A stretch of 64,000 bases of DNA. Origin: Linyphia triangularis. Its lineage: Eukaryota > Arthropoda > Arachnida > Araneae > Linyphiidae. Of this stretch, positions 40,661 to 51,018 are shown in pieces. The stretch is from positions 8,005,796 to 8,069,795 of the forward strand of contig OZ021730.1 of NCBI GenBank assembly GCA_963978545.1, read 5' to 3'. Position 1 is the first letter of the stretch. Every line of letters begins with the position of its first letter. The position numbers were made by a program, and so were the translations under genes. The notes beneath the pieces were generated by a model. It was not told the origin of the DNA and made no database searches. It was given only the letters and a program-made list of their open reading frames with translations.

Positions 40661-41275
40661 AGGCACAATTTCAGCTCACCTTTTAGCATAACGATGTTCT
40701 CCCGTCATTTTTTCAGTACAATAATTCAAGTACTTTTTCAAGTACGAAATTTAATCAATTGTCAATGCTTATTTTTACTTTGCTTTTCCATTTGGTGCTT
40801 TCTAAATAATACTGGAATTTTTGCTTGGATATTCATTGGTTATTTTGATGAGCTTTTCACTTAAAATTTTATGTGAATGATAAAATATTGAAAATAATGA
40901 TTTATTTTCAATTTAATTTTATTCAATTGCGCAGAGTGAGCAAAATATTTCTGTCATCTAGTTTTACTCTTAGAATTATTGCAACATTATGTGTACTTTT
41001 CCATTATTGTATACAGATGTTGCCAAAATTATTCGTTGCTTTCTAATTACTAAATTTAGCAAAAACCTTGCCCGTAAATTCTATGACAACACTCCAGCTC
41101 CGAACTGCAAAATATTGCAATATATGACCCGAGTTTTAATGAAAAAAGATCCCGTTCATTTGTTACTTGATGCTGCCGTGAGTTTTTCGTTTGTTTACAT
41201 TCGTTAGTTTCTCTCGGCTGCTTCTCTGCTCCTCAGTCCTCAAACCTAACTTTTCTTTGCTTCCAATTGGAGGTT
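40661..41275. other. AT-rich sequence, small unidentified ORF
   Basis: Mostly AT-rich non-coding. A 72-codon plus frame at 40989-41207 (MCTFPLLYTDVAKIIRCF...) has no recognised motif. Confidence 0.45.
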
Positions 41276-41586
41276 GGGTTGGTTGTATTCAGATTATCTG
41301 GCGCATTCCGCAACACCAGGGCAATAATGCGCCGATTGGTTGGTTGTATTCAGATTATCTGGCGCCGTCAGCAACACTAGGGCTATAATGCGCCGAAACT
41401 TTCGTCATTAGACAAGCCAACATACATTTACAAACACCCATGCCTACGCGGGACTCGAACCCCAATAATGCGCCGAAACATTCGCCATTAGACAAGCCAA
41501 CATACATTTACAAACACCCATGCCTTACACGGGACTCGAACCCGCAACCTCGCGGTCTAGAAACTAGCACGCTAACCACTATATCG
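41276..41586 (-). mobile_element. SINE interrupted by a second SINE
   Basis: The outer copy has its 3' tail and module at 41276-41335 and its body and tRNA head at 41464-41586. It is split by the inner copy with TSD AATAATGCGCCGA. The head ends ACCACTATATCG. No TSD of the outer copy was found. Confidence 0.85.
41336..41463 (-). mobile_element. 5'-truncated SINE nested in a SINE
   Basis: Minus orientation. Runs from TTGGTTGGTTG to the B-box (GACTCGAACCCC) and lacks the rest of the tRNA head. TSD AATAATGCGCCGA at 41323-41335 and 41464-41476; the target is the 3' module of the outer SINE. Confidence 0.88.
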
Positions 41587-42975
41587 TAGAAAGTCGGATA
41601 GATGCTCTGTTACCCCTCAAATTTAAAATTGAAGAAGTGTATGATGAAAAAGTGTAAGTGAAGATACAAAAATAGATGTATTTGGAAAAATACAGCAACT
41701 GGACTTGCAAAAAATATATATAATTTTAAATTTCTATGTTGTTTGGCACAAAGTATTACTTAAGGGGGCACAGGACTTTTAAAATTTGAAAAAAATCACG
41801 TTTTTGAAATAAATACATGTAAATGTTCCATTAATTTCGAACATTTTGAGACCTGTCTTTTATAAATACTCCAAAAATTAAGAAAGTTATGATCCAAAAC
41901 ATATTACTTTGAAACCGAAACTGCCACACCTATTTGAAAATGTCAACAGATTGTGCTTTCATCTTCTGCTAAGTGTCATATTTTTGAAGCTAGCGTTTAA
42001 GGCACGCATAATTTCAATAAATATCTGTTGCTGCTGCAAACTAGTTGTTTCTAAACTCGTCTAAATTGGTTTGTCATTGTTTTTATCGTTTGTATTTTCA
42101 CGAGTAAAAATTCGAAATTCAAAACGTGTATTTTGAAACAGAAAACTTTTAATCACGTTAGTTTATTATTGTATATCATATTATACATGTTATAATGGAC
42201 GGTAAAATGAAAAGAAAGTCTGGTGTTCGTCCAAGGAAAAGGAAATTCTGCGGAAATCAGTTTATTACCAAAGTTGCTCCAACTGAAATGCGGAATTTTG
42301 CTTCCGGTAAGAAGATGTCTTTAAAAACTATGAAACTGAGTCCTGTTGATTCTCGGAAGTCATTTGATGGAAACCTTATTGTTGATAAGAAGTTATTATT
42401 CGGATTTTTAGAGCAACATGTGTGCTGCAAGGTTTGTCACGGTGACATAAAAGCTTCAGTCAAACAAATGATGGGACTCTCATAAAAAATTGCTATTACA
42501 TGCAAGACATGTGGCAGTGTTTCTACAAAGAATTTCCAAATGTTGGGAAAGACTTAAAACATTCCAGAAATAAACAGAAGAATGATGTATAGTATACGTT
42601 GCATTGGGCAAGGATTTCAGTCAGTGAAACCATTTTGCGGACTTGTGGATTTATATTCTCCAGTGTCACAAAAGTCTTACGAGAAAATCTGCCGAACAAT
42701 TGAAGATGCTGTTTCAGGGGAAGCCGTTGAAAACATGAAAAAAGCTGCTAAAGAAGAAGTTGCAGAAAATAACAATTCCACTGATGTAACCGTTAGCGGA
42801 GATGGCACTTGGAAGACGAGAGGATATTCTTCGCAAATTGGTGTTTGTACTGTTGTCGGGGCTGAGACAGGAAATGCAATTGATGTTGAAGTTTTTTCAT
42901 TATTCTGCAAAGGTTGCGAGAAATTGAAAGAACCGCGGACAGGACCCGACTTACATAAGCGGAAATTAGAACATG

Positions 42976-44387
42976 TTTGTTTTATTGTTTTGGGTTTTAT
43001 GGCGCAAAGGCAACACAAGGGCCATGCTGCGCCAAAACAAAGGTTTGTTTGTTTGTTTGATTGAGGTTTTATGGCGCAAAGGCAACACAAAGGCCCTGCT
43101 GCGCCAAAACAAAAGATAAAAGAAAAACTAGGATGGAAGATGAATTATAAATGATGAGAGGTGACAGAATATAATTTAAGAATGTTAAAATCACATTTCT
43201 AAAATGAAGATGTTAATAAAATTTTAAAAATGGATATGTTTAAAACACTAGATGTGATTTAAAAACCCGATTGATCTTAAAAATGCAAAAAGATTTGGAT
43301 GTGGAGTTTCCCCAATCAAATCTTGAAGACTTAAACTGGTACATTTAAAAAACCTAAGACGATGTGACTGGAACTTTGGACAAGAAATTAAAATATGAGC
43401 CACAGAAAGATCGCAACGACAAGTATCGCAAACAGGTGGATCTTCTCCCAGCAATAGGTGTCAATCGGGTATGACCAATGCGCAGACGAGTCTGTTTGAC
43501 ATCTGTCCGACGCATAGGATTAACTGGCCATTTACGAAGATGATTTTTGATGAAATGAAGTTTGTTATTAACCTGCAAATCCCATGTTTCTTGACGTAAG
43601 GATAATATGAACTTGTGAATTGATGTCTTAATATCTTGGTAGGGAACTGGCTGCTGCAGCGGGATTGAAGCCGCTTTAGCAGCAGAATCAGCCAATTCAT
43701 TGCCTGAAATTCCCATATGACTAGGTACCCAGCAGAACAAAATAGTAAACCCTTTCCTCTCAAGTGTGTGTAACTTTGACAAAATGTAAAGGCAAGTGGA
43801 TGGCTATTGTTCTTAAATTGCTCAGGACTTGACAAGGAGCTTAAACTGTCAGTATACACACAAAATTTGCGATTGTGGCAGAGTGAGATTATGCAGCAGT
43901 GCACAAGAAATTGCTGTCATCTCAGAAGTGAAAACCGAGCAGGATTTATGAAGTGTAAAAGCGACTGTGGATGTGTCGGACACAGTACCACAGCCAACAC
44001 GTTCACCTGCTTTGGATCCATCAGTAAATACTGCTTCATAGTCAGCATACTGAGAGCGGTGATCACAAAAGGTTGGTTGGTTGTATTCAGATTATCTGGC
44101 GCCGTCAGCAACACGAGGGCTATAATGCGCCGAAACATTTCGTCATTTAACAAACCAACATACATTTACAAACACCCATGCCAAACACGGGACTCGAACC
44201 CGCAACCTCGTGGTCTAGAAGCCAGCATGCTAACCACTATACCGTTTGGTCGGCGGTGATCACAAAAGATTTGTTGCATAATTTCTGGGGCAGTGTCTGC
44301 CTTGCAATACATCGCAAATGGATTGAGAAAGTGGAAAGATGGAATATCCCACGGTGGAAAGGATTGAGTGGTAAATGTTTGGGTAAG
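42976..44387 (-). mobile_element. LINE family 2, 5'-truncated, with doubled 3' end
   Basis: Minus-oriented. TSD AAATTAGAACATG at 42963-42975 and 44388-44400. Two successive 3' ends: one at 42976-43041 and one from about 43043 with GTTTGTTTGTTTG, module GGCGCA (43073-43078) / TGCGCC (43100-43105). RNase H region: CVYTDSLSSLSS, FCWVPSHMGISGNELADSAA and the C-terminal CDTCRCDLSVAHILISC, with frameshifts. It ends on AAAC repeats, not CCAA. A SINE (44072-44252) is inserted in it. Confidence 0.88.
44072..44252 (-). mobile_element. tRNA-derived SINE, full length
   Basis: Minus orientation. TSD GCGGTGATCACAAAAG at 44056-44071 and 44253-44268, perfect over 16 bp. It lies inside the LINE-2 copy. Confidence 0.93.
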
Positions 44388-44770
44388 AAATTAGAACATG
44401 AGCATAGCTGTACAAAGAATAATTCGGGCTCTTCTGGACACATGGAAATCGAAGGAATGCTGCGAATATTTAACTGATCAAAAACGGAAAGGGGTGTGCG
44501 TTATGTTAACTACATAGGAGACAGGGATAGCAAAGCATACAATGCTCTCAATATTTTGCGCGCAAGGTAACACACTTTCGTAAAAATGAACATTTTTATA
44601 TTTTTTTTAATATTGCTTTTTAAGAAACTAAATATATAAATTTCAGCAAAAAAAATATATTTATAAATAGCCAATGTCTTATTCTATAATGTATATAAAA
44701 ATTATTTAAATTGATGGCCAATTTATGGTATAATTACATTGAAAAAGAAGGTATATCTTATGAGGTGAAA

Positions 44771-44915
44771 CTAGACCGCGAGGTTGCGGGTTCGAGTCCC
44801 GTGTAGGCATGGGTGTTTGTAAATGTATGTTGGTTTGTTAAATGACGAAATGTTTCGGCGCATTATAGCCCTCGTGTTGCTGACGGCGCCAGATAATCTG
44901 AATACAACCAACCAA
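44771..44915 (+). mobile_element. tRNA-derived SINE, 5'-truncated
   Basis: Plus orientation. Starts at CTAGACCGCGAGG (A-box lost, B-box GGTTCGAGTCC kept). TSD CTTATGAGGTGAAA at 44757-44770 and 44916-44929. Confidence 0.92.
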
Positions 44916-44960
44916 CTTATGAGGTGAAAACAACATTTAGGACATCCTGTGCCCCCTTAA

Positions 44961-45630
44961 AAGTAAATATGGTAAGCAAAGTACTTCAGAAAATATATGT
45001 TGACCTCTGTAGTGCCATCGTTTTAATAAAAAGCGTTCAAATCTTTAAAAAAACTTGGGACTAATAAAGGCTTAAATAGTTTAATAACTGATGCAAAGGA
45101 ATTAGCCGAAAAACTCGGTTGCAATCCTGAGTTCCAAAAGGAAATGAGAATACTTCCTCGGATAATTCAAAAACAATTTTCGTGTGAAGGAGAAGATGAA
45201 CCTGTAGAGAAAGGAAAAATCTCATTCAAAATCAATTTCTTTTTTTGTGATTTTGGACACGGCCATAAATTTCTTGAATGAAAGATTTGAACACATGGAT
45301 GAGCATAGCTCAAACTTTAAATTTTTTTACGACATTCATGCAGTTCAAAAAAGTGACGAAAAAGAATTGAAAATAACCTGTATTAAACTGCAAAATATAT
45401 TGACTTATGATGACAATTGTGATATTGATGGCAATGAACTTTCTCAAGAGCTTATTATTTTATCACCTATGCTGCCGCTTAGAACTTCCCCGTCAACAAC
45501 TTTGTCATACATAACAAAAAGCTGTCTTTCCGACATTTTCACCAATGTGTTTATCTCGTTATGAATATTACTCACACTGCCAATTTCTGTTGCAAATGGG
45601 GAAAGAAGCTTTTCGAAATTAAATTGAGGT
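44961..45630 (+). pseudogene. Second hAT-type gene (ZMYM1-like), 3' part
   Basis: Right of the TTAA element the frame reads VNMVSKVLQKIYVDLCSAIV, then DAKELAEKLGCNPEFQKEM, DEPVEKGKISFKINFFF, LDTAINFLNERFEHMDEHSS and DIDGNELSQELIILSPMLP, ending LTLPISVANGERSFSKLN. This is the order found in hAT proteins of the ZMYM1 / TTF-type group, with the C-terminal dimerisation motif (SVAN-ERSFSKL). Several stops and phase changes. Element 41764-44956 appears inserted at a TTAA in this gene, whose left part is not recognised. Confidence 0.65.
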
Positions 45631-45850
45631 TCACTAGTAGGTTACAATTCTCAATTATTTATATGATATGTATCATGCTGTGTTTTCAGGAAAACTAGTA
45701 TTTTAGATATACCACTGTAAGACAGTTTATCTTCTCACAACGCAGATAAACTTGTTTGAGTTCTAGAATTATTATTTAATATCCATTAAGAGAGCAAGAG
45801 AAGAAGGTTCATAACATTTGGCACCGCGACCAGGATTTTTTTATGCTTAA
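45631..45850 (+). repeat. Possible LTR end and primer-binding site
   Basis: TTCATAACATTTGGCACCGC then GACCAGGAT (about 45806-45835) resembles an LTR 3' edge (ACA) followed by a TGG-starting primer-binding site. The upstream AT-rich stretch may be LTR. No second LTR was located. It fits the Gypsy pol remnant 0.5 kb downstream. Confidence 0.4.
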
Positions 45851-46254
45851 TGACTGTTTTTATTGCATTACAGTAATTTATATGCTCTGCAATCAGTCGT
45901 TGAGTATGGGTTTTTTCTAATTACAATTTTTTTTTTACCTAAACACCAGTTTAAATTTAATCGTTCTTGGTGAGAACTCCTTTTTTATTAATGATATTTA
46001 GTACCTTATTTTATATATATATTTTTTGTTGGTGATTTGTTGTGTGGTTTACACCTTTGAGTACCTTTTTCGAATGAACTCCAAATCACGAAGACTTGAC
46101 AAATTTGTTTCTTTACTGGAAATTAAGAAACACTGATTTAAATAATACCACTTGTGTAACTTGAACTGTGACATGAATACCGCTGATTCTGGTGTTGACT
46201 CTATAGTAATAAACTAAGAAAATGCAGGCGAGATGAGTATAAGGTCTAAACAGA
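45851..46254. other. AT-rich non-coding sequence
   Basis: No recognised feature. It may be the degenerate leader of the Gypsy-like relic. Confidence 0.4.
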
Positions 46255-47020
46255 ATGAAATTATATTCAATGCTTTTTCCTCCAGTATTCCTGTATTATT
46301 CGAGCAACATCCTAACTTTTCAAACACTGAACTTAGTTTCTAAAAGTGTAAACACATACAACCCTTCTGGCATTCACTACATTAACATTCTAATCATATC
46401 TAGTGAACCTGTTCATTTAAATAAAGGTCTTAAACTTGTTATTGCTGAACCCAGCCACATACAAACAACAATGCAACATGTAAACAATCTCAATACCATT
46501 GCTAGTGAATTGGATGATTACTTCGAGGCATGGGGAGGTGAATTCAAATTAGATCACCTGCCTCCTAGTCAAAAGCATACTCACTGACCTGCTTCAACAA
46601 TATTCTCACATTTTTGCAAAAAGAGTACAGGATCTCTCAGGCTGTGATACTAATGGAAATGAGATAACTCTAACTGGAATGTTATTAGTTAAGTGTAAGG
46701 TGTTTTGTAGGGCTAATCATTTAAGGGATGAACTTAATAAGATGATAAGTGCTTTTGGAAGCTGGTATCATCACAGAAGGATTTCCCCTTACTCAGCACC
46801 AGTTCTTTTAGTTAAGAAGGCTGATCAATCTTATCGACTAGTGACTGATTTTAGGAAGTTTAATGAAAAGACTGCTCCTGATAACTTTCCTCTTCCAAAT
46901 TTGAGCTGATTGACAACCTTTCTGTGGCCCATTTTTTTTGGTACCATGGACCTTACGTCCGGGTTTCTTCAAATGAAATTGGCAGATAGGGATACCTATA
47001 ACACTCTTTCTCTGCTATTA
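46255..47020 (+). pseudogene. Gypsy-type LTR-retrotransposon pol fragment
   Basis: The frame 46679-46909 reads SPYSAPVLLVKKADQSYRLV and TDFRKFNEKTAPDNFPLPNL, the start of a Gypsy reverse transcriptase (SP.SSPVLLVKKKDGS.R...D.R.LN..T..D..PLP). After a stop and a phase change, GTMDLTSGFLQMKLADRDT follows. The upstream frame 46255-46587 has no clear motif but is contiguous. The active-site motif is not reached. Old and decayed. Confidence 0.7.
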
Positions 47021-47096
47021 ATTTAATCTACAAGCCTCTTGATGCAATATTTTCAGATATACTTGTATCAAATAAGATCATTTTATTTTTGTAATA

Positions 47097-47312
47097 ATGA
47101 ACGAAGTCCAAGAAAAGATATTGGGGCTGTATGAGAATTCTGCTATACTGATTGATTCCACACACGGAATGAACCAATATGGATTTCAATTGAGAACATT
47201 AATGGTCAATGATTCTAATCATAAAGGCTTTCTCGTAGCTCTTATGTTTTCTTCTTCGGTTGAAATCGGATATTTTCGTACACAACTATATCTACGTATC
47301 TTCACAGAGTGA
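47097..47312 (+). pseudogene. MULE transposase-domain fragment
   Basis: 71-codon frame with ILIDSTHGMNQYGFQLRTLM and NHKGFLVALMFSS, matching the first catalytic-Asp block of MULE domains (ID.THGTN.YGF.L.T....D....G.PVA...S). Catalytic D and H are present here; the later acidic residues are absent. The rest of the gene is not found. Confidence 0.6.
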
Positions 47313-47531
47313 GTGGACTTTAAAAGTTTCCTGAAACGCAACACATGCTGAATGGTATATTGAAATGATAGATTTCAAGACCGCAAACCACGGCAATTCA
47401 AAGAAATAAAGGCCATTATTTAACGGGGGAAGTTGTCATGGCACAATTATCAGGATCCCGACGCAGCAACGCCTTTTTATCATTAGATGGATGCAGAATC
47501 ACCAGATTTTCACTCTAACCTGAAAGGTTGG
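47313..47531. other. Unassigned sequence left of a SINE
   Basis: No recognised motif. Confidence 0.4.
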
Positions 47532-47545
47532 TTGAGGTTTTACGG

Positions 47546-47722
47546 TTGGTTGTTTTCAGATTATCTGGCGCCGTCAGCAACACGAGGGCTATAATGCGCC
47601 GAAACATTCGTCATTAGACAAGCCAACATACATTTACAAACACCCATGCCTAACACGGGACTCGAACCCGCAACCTCGCGGCCTAGAAGCTAGCACGCTA
47701 ACCACTACACCGTTTGGTCGGC
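47546..47722 (-). mobile_element. tRNA-derived SINE, full length
   Basis: Minus orientation. TSD TTGAGGTTTTACGG at 47532-47545 and 47723-47736, perfect. Confidence 0.93.
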
Positions 47723-47736
47723 TTGAGGTTTTACGG

Positions 47737-48077
47737 ATTCATATCCGCGAATATGTGACATACGACAAGTCGACCAAGCTCTATCTCAAAAAGAAAGGAG
47801 TAGCTTCCTAATTAGGTGAATGGGTGTTTTTGTGCGATGTAATGATAGGCCTACAACAAAATTATCATCTTCCATTGTGTGGCGGTGACAACATAAGTGG
47901 AAAAAAGACGTCAAAATATTTGCCTTTGGAATCAACGTAGCCCACACCTCCGTGCGCCTAGAAACATTTTCTGTATGTATTTCAAAAACTATTCCATCGA
48001 AAAGTGGTAAGCAGTTCACATCTCATTAAGAAACAAACAAAAACTTTACTCATATAGACAAATATTAGAGTTTTATA
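47737..48077. other. Unassigned sequence
   Basis: No supported gene; the minus frame 47786-48019 has no known motif. Confidence 0.45.
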
Positions 48078-48612
48078 TACAGTGGCACACACAATTAAGA
48101 ATACACTTCGTTTTTTGTGCAATTTAGCATTTTGTATGATGAATGAAAGGTTTGTTGGAGTTTAACGGCGCAAGGGCAACACATGGGCCATACTATGCCA
48201 ACCAATCGTCAATCGGTTTTAATGATGAATAATGGACAAAAAATGTAATTCTAAAACAAACAAAAATTGCAGAAGCAATAAACTATGGACAATTTTTTTT
48301 TATTAATTATACCATTCATACGGTTTTAAAACTTTATTAAACACATTTTGGAGTCAAAAAAATTGAGAATATACTTATGAAAGTATGGACGTAAGATTGC
48401 AGAATTGGCAGTCAATGAATCTATTGTTGCATACAATGATGGTAGGTTAGGTTGGTTAATTGGAGTTGGTAAATTGTGTATAGTGTTGCGAACCATTAAT
48501 TCTGATGTATATATTGACATTTTAGAGCATTATTTGATTCCTAGCCTCGAGGAAGCGTTTGGAAACTCCTCCGATTTCATTTTTCAAGATAACGCATCCT
48601 GTCATCGAAGGC
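48078..48612 (+). mobile_element. Tc1/mariner-like relic with transposase fragment
   Basis: TA followed by CAGTGGCACACACAATTAAG (48080-48099) has the form of a Tc1-type terminal repeat. Coding remnant at 48484-48610: VYIDILEHYLIPSLEEAFGN, SSDFIFQDNASCHR, i.e. the second catalytic block (FQ.DNA.CH) of Tc1/mariner transposases with its Asp. The right end is replaced by LINE sequence at about 48612, and a short LINE 3' piece is inserted near the left end. Confidence 0.65.
48150..48222 (-). mobile_element. Short LINE 3'-end insertion
   Basis: About 70-bp LINE 3' module (TTTAACGGCGCAAGGGCAAC) as in the E subfamily, inside the Tc1-like relic. Possible TSD ATGATGAAT on both sides (about 48137-48145 and 48221-48229). 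Confidence 0.7.
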
Positions 48613-48840
48613 ACAAAGGTAGAAGAGCAGCCATAGTATTGTTAAGAATAATTCGACGTCCACCCCACTGGGCACGCTAAAGTCGTTCTGGGCGGTCAGG
48701 GTGTGGCTTCCCAAGGCCAACCACCTTTAGGCACCATGACTAACCCAGTCCTTACCCTTGAGCAGTCAGCAAACCGGAGGTTCTGTTACCGCCAGCTGAT
48801 TGACAGAGTCGGGCCCCACTCAGCCTCCCGTTTCGGTCGA

Positions 48841-49022
48841 TTGGTTGGTTGTATTCAGATTATCTGGCGCCGTCAGCAACGCAAGGGCTATAATGCGCCG
48901 AAACATTTCGTCATTTAACAAACCAACATACATTTACAAACACCCATGCCTAACACGGGACTCGAACGCGCAACCTCGCGGTCTAGAAGCCAGCACGCTA
49001 ACCACTATACCGTTTGGTCGGC
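48841..49022 (-). mobile_element. tRNA-derived SINE, full length
   Basis: Minus orientation. TSD CCCGTTTCGGTCGA at 48827-48840 and 49023-49036. The equivalent site in the 54-kb copy is empty. Confidence 0.92.
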
Positions 49023-49142
49023 CCCGTTTCGGTCGAAGTGTGGGCCAAAGGGAAACACAGCAGCGCCCCCAGGAAACTAATAGCCTGTCCTGATATGGGA
49101 CGCCACATGATCCCATTTTCCTGCCTTACGGGGCCGACCAAA

Positions 49143-49266
49143 CGGCATAGTGGTTAGCGTGCTAGCTTCTAGACTGCGAGGTTGCGGGTTCGAAGCTAGC
49201 ACGGTTGCGTGTTCGAGCTAACCACTATACCGTTTGCTCGGCCCAGATAATCTGAATACAACCAAC
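49143..49266 (+). mobile_element. Foldback SINE with inverted tRNA heads
   Basis: TSD CTGCCTTACGGG at 49131-49142 and 49267-49278. Inside, a plus-oriented head (GCCGACCAAACGGCATAGTG...) is followed by an inverted head (GCTAACCACTATACCGTTTG) and then the normal SINE 3' end (CAGATAATCTGAATACAACC). The 3' module between them is deleted. The unit can form a long hairpin. Confidence 0.8.
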
Positions 49267-49391
49267 CTGCCTTACGGGTCACCGCAAACGTGTAGGCCAT
49301 TGAATTGACAAAGAAAAGTAATTGTAACCACAAAAATATTTGAAAAGTGAAACTCAGACAGAAGCAAGCAAATCAACTACAAAACAAACTG

Positions 49392-49478
49392 TAAACTGAA
49401 TTTTGTTTCCTGGCGCAAGGGCAACGCTAGGGCCAAACTGCGCCGAAAATTTTATAGAAATCAACCAGTTAAAAGAAC
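49392..49478 (-). mobile_element. 87-bp LINE 3'-end insertion
   Basis: Contains TGGCGCAAGGGCAACGCTAG and CTGCGCCG (3' module complement). TSD AAAACAAACTG at 49381-49391 and 49479-49489; the empty site is at about 54510 in the sister block. Confidence 0.85.
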
Positions 49479-51018
49479 AAAACAAACTGATATCAACTAA
49501 ATCAAACAAGTAAAGAAACTTAAATTATTTTTTTCCTTTTTCCCTCTTTTTCCAGGAAGTAATGCAATTCAATGTAAAAAAAATAAATTATTCAATGTAA
49601 CATTGGTACCGCGCTTGATAATTTACTTCTCTTTAGAATAATCCTTAGTTTGCCTTTCCACCAGATGTGTAATTCGTGTTCAGCATGACTTAGTCGTATG
49701 CTAACAAATGTATTTATATTTCAGCTAATCAATCATGAAAATTATTTTCAGAATATCTTTACTTTTCAAATATTTCCATTTGTTAATGTACAATTTAGAA
49801 TGAAAGAATAGCCTACTTAAAATAATGAAAAGAGAATTAATGTTTTTAAAAAAAACTACATATTTTTGCCCTCACATCTCTAAAGTCTGTTTATTTGACC
49901 AATTAGAGAAAGAAAATTTAAAGTGGGACGTTAAACAGGAGAAGGAGCGTAGTAATGCATTTAAAAGAGCATACCTGTCTTTACTTTGTTACTTACGCAT
50001 ATTTCATTACAACTGCTAAATTTTAATTTTTAAACTAGATTTAGTTCTATCTTTTAAGTACAAAAATATAGCGAAAAAACAAAGAGTCTGCAACTGTTGT
50101 AACCCCTTGATATATCGAGCGATATGATAAAATGTAAAAAAAAACAAAAAAACATATGCTCTTTATAAAGTAACTTAGAAGCAAAAGTATGTACAATAAT
50201 AGAAGTTAATAATTTAAATAATAAAGACAAAAGCTCCATTTACCATTTAAATCCAAGTACATACACGTTAATTTATTGTAAACACTTCATTATCTCGCGA
50301 AGAATATGTCTAATGTCAGCCGCATCTAGTGAATACATTTGGGAAAATATAAATTAATGGCAATGTATATGTACCAGGAAACACTAACAAGACTTATTTA
50401 GGCATAGTAAACGCACATTCTCTTGAATAAAATGATTAATTAATCGCAATTTTGTTTAAAAAAAAACTCAGGATGTGCGCTACAAATGGCACGCTTAATT
50501 ATTTTTAGCGTAGGTTGATTTAAAAGAAATGTCAATTTATGAAATTTTATTTTTGAATCATAAAAATGTATTATGTACCTTTTACTAAACATTCATACTT
50601 TAGTATTTATAAAGTAAAGAAAGGTTTTTTGACTTATATATAGATTATTAGAAAGTTAACTAATCAAAGTTCTTGGCCAAAAAGTAGCCTAAATCAAAAG
50701 GAACACATCATCCATCGTTGTTATAGTCACCCTCACCTGCGACACGCTTAATACATCAATTTTGTTAAAGAGAAAGAATACAAACGAGAAATAAGAAAAA
50801 TAAAATGGAAGGTATAGCAAAAGTGCGATATATCCGAATGGCAAAATATAGAATTAAATGAATGAACGAAACCAAAAGTAACGAAACAGTACATACGGTA
50901 GAGCCTAGCAAAAACAGGAAAGAAAATGCTTGGCCCAGCTAGGGTACTTCGGGTTCGCCAAGCCCGTACTCACAAGATGTGAGCCCCCGAGAGGCGATGT
51001 ACATGGGATACATATATG

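Larger units (their letters stand above)
42195..44580 (+). pseudogene. Mutator-like transposase remnant 1
   Basis: ATG at 42195 opens MDGKMKRKSGVRPRKRKFCG; CCKVCHGDIKASVKQMMG precedes a frameshift near 42480. The frame resumes with MMYSIRCIGQGFQSVKPFCG, SQKSYEKICRTIEDAVSGEA, TVSGDGTWKTRGYSSQIGVC and VEVFSLFCKGCEKL. The GDGTWK...GYSS motif is the signature of the arthropod Mutator-like transposase domain as I know it. Then comes LINE-2 (TSD AAATTAGAACATG), and the frame continues EHEHSCTKNNSGSSGHMEIEG and VRYVNYIGDRDSKAYNALNI, ending in stops. Role: cut-and-paste transposase, now dead. Confidence 0.72.
41764..44956 (+). mobile_element. TTAA-flanked DNA transposon with Mutator-like transposase domain
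   Basis: Terminal inverted repeats GGGGGCACAGGA (41764-41775) and TCCTGTGCCCCC (44945-44956), perfect over 12 bp, flanked by TTAA on both sides (41760-41763, 44957-44960). About 3.2 kb including later insertions: a LINE-2 copy (with a SINE inside) and a second SINE. A four-base TTAA duplication is unlike canonical MULEs (8-10 bp) and like Kolobok or piggyBac. Canonical MULE membership is therefore doubtful even though the protein looks Mutator-domain-like. Confidence 0.75.
48612..50994 (-). mobile_element. LINE 5' block, long 5'UTR form, copy 1
   Basis: Minus-oriented. The 5' terminus is at 50994 (GAGCCCCCGAGAGG, E-type end). It extends through a long 5'UTR to near the ORF1 start and stops at GGCACAAAGG (48612). 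It is closely similar to 53835-56022. It contains two SINEs and one LINE 3' piece that are absent from the other copy, and lacks the about 37 bp found near 55540 in that copy. The 24 bp after its 5' end also match the flank of the other copy. Confidence 0.8.

Noticed and set aside
45631..47020. Complete LTR retrotransposon
   Set aside because: Only a putative LTR edge, PBS-like bases and a frameshifted RT fragment are visible; no second LTR.
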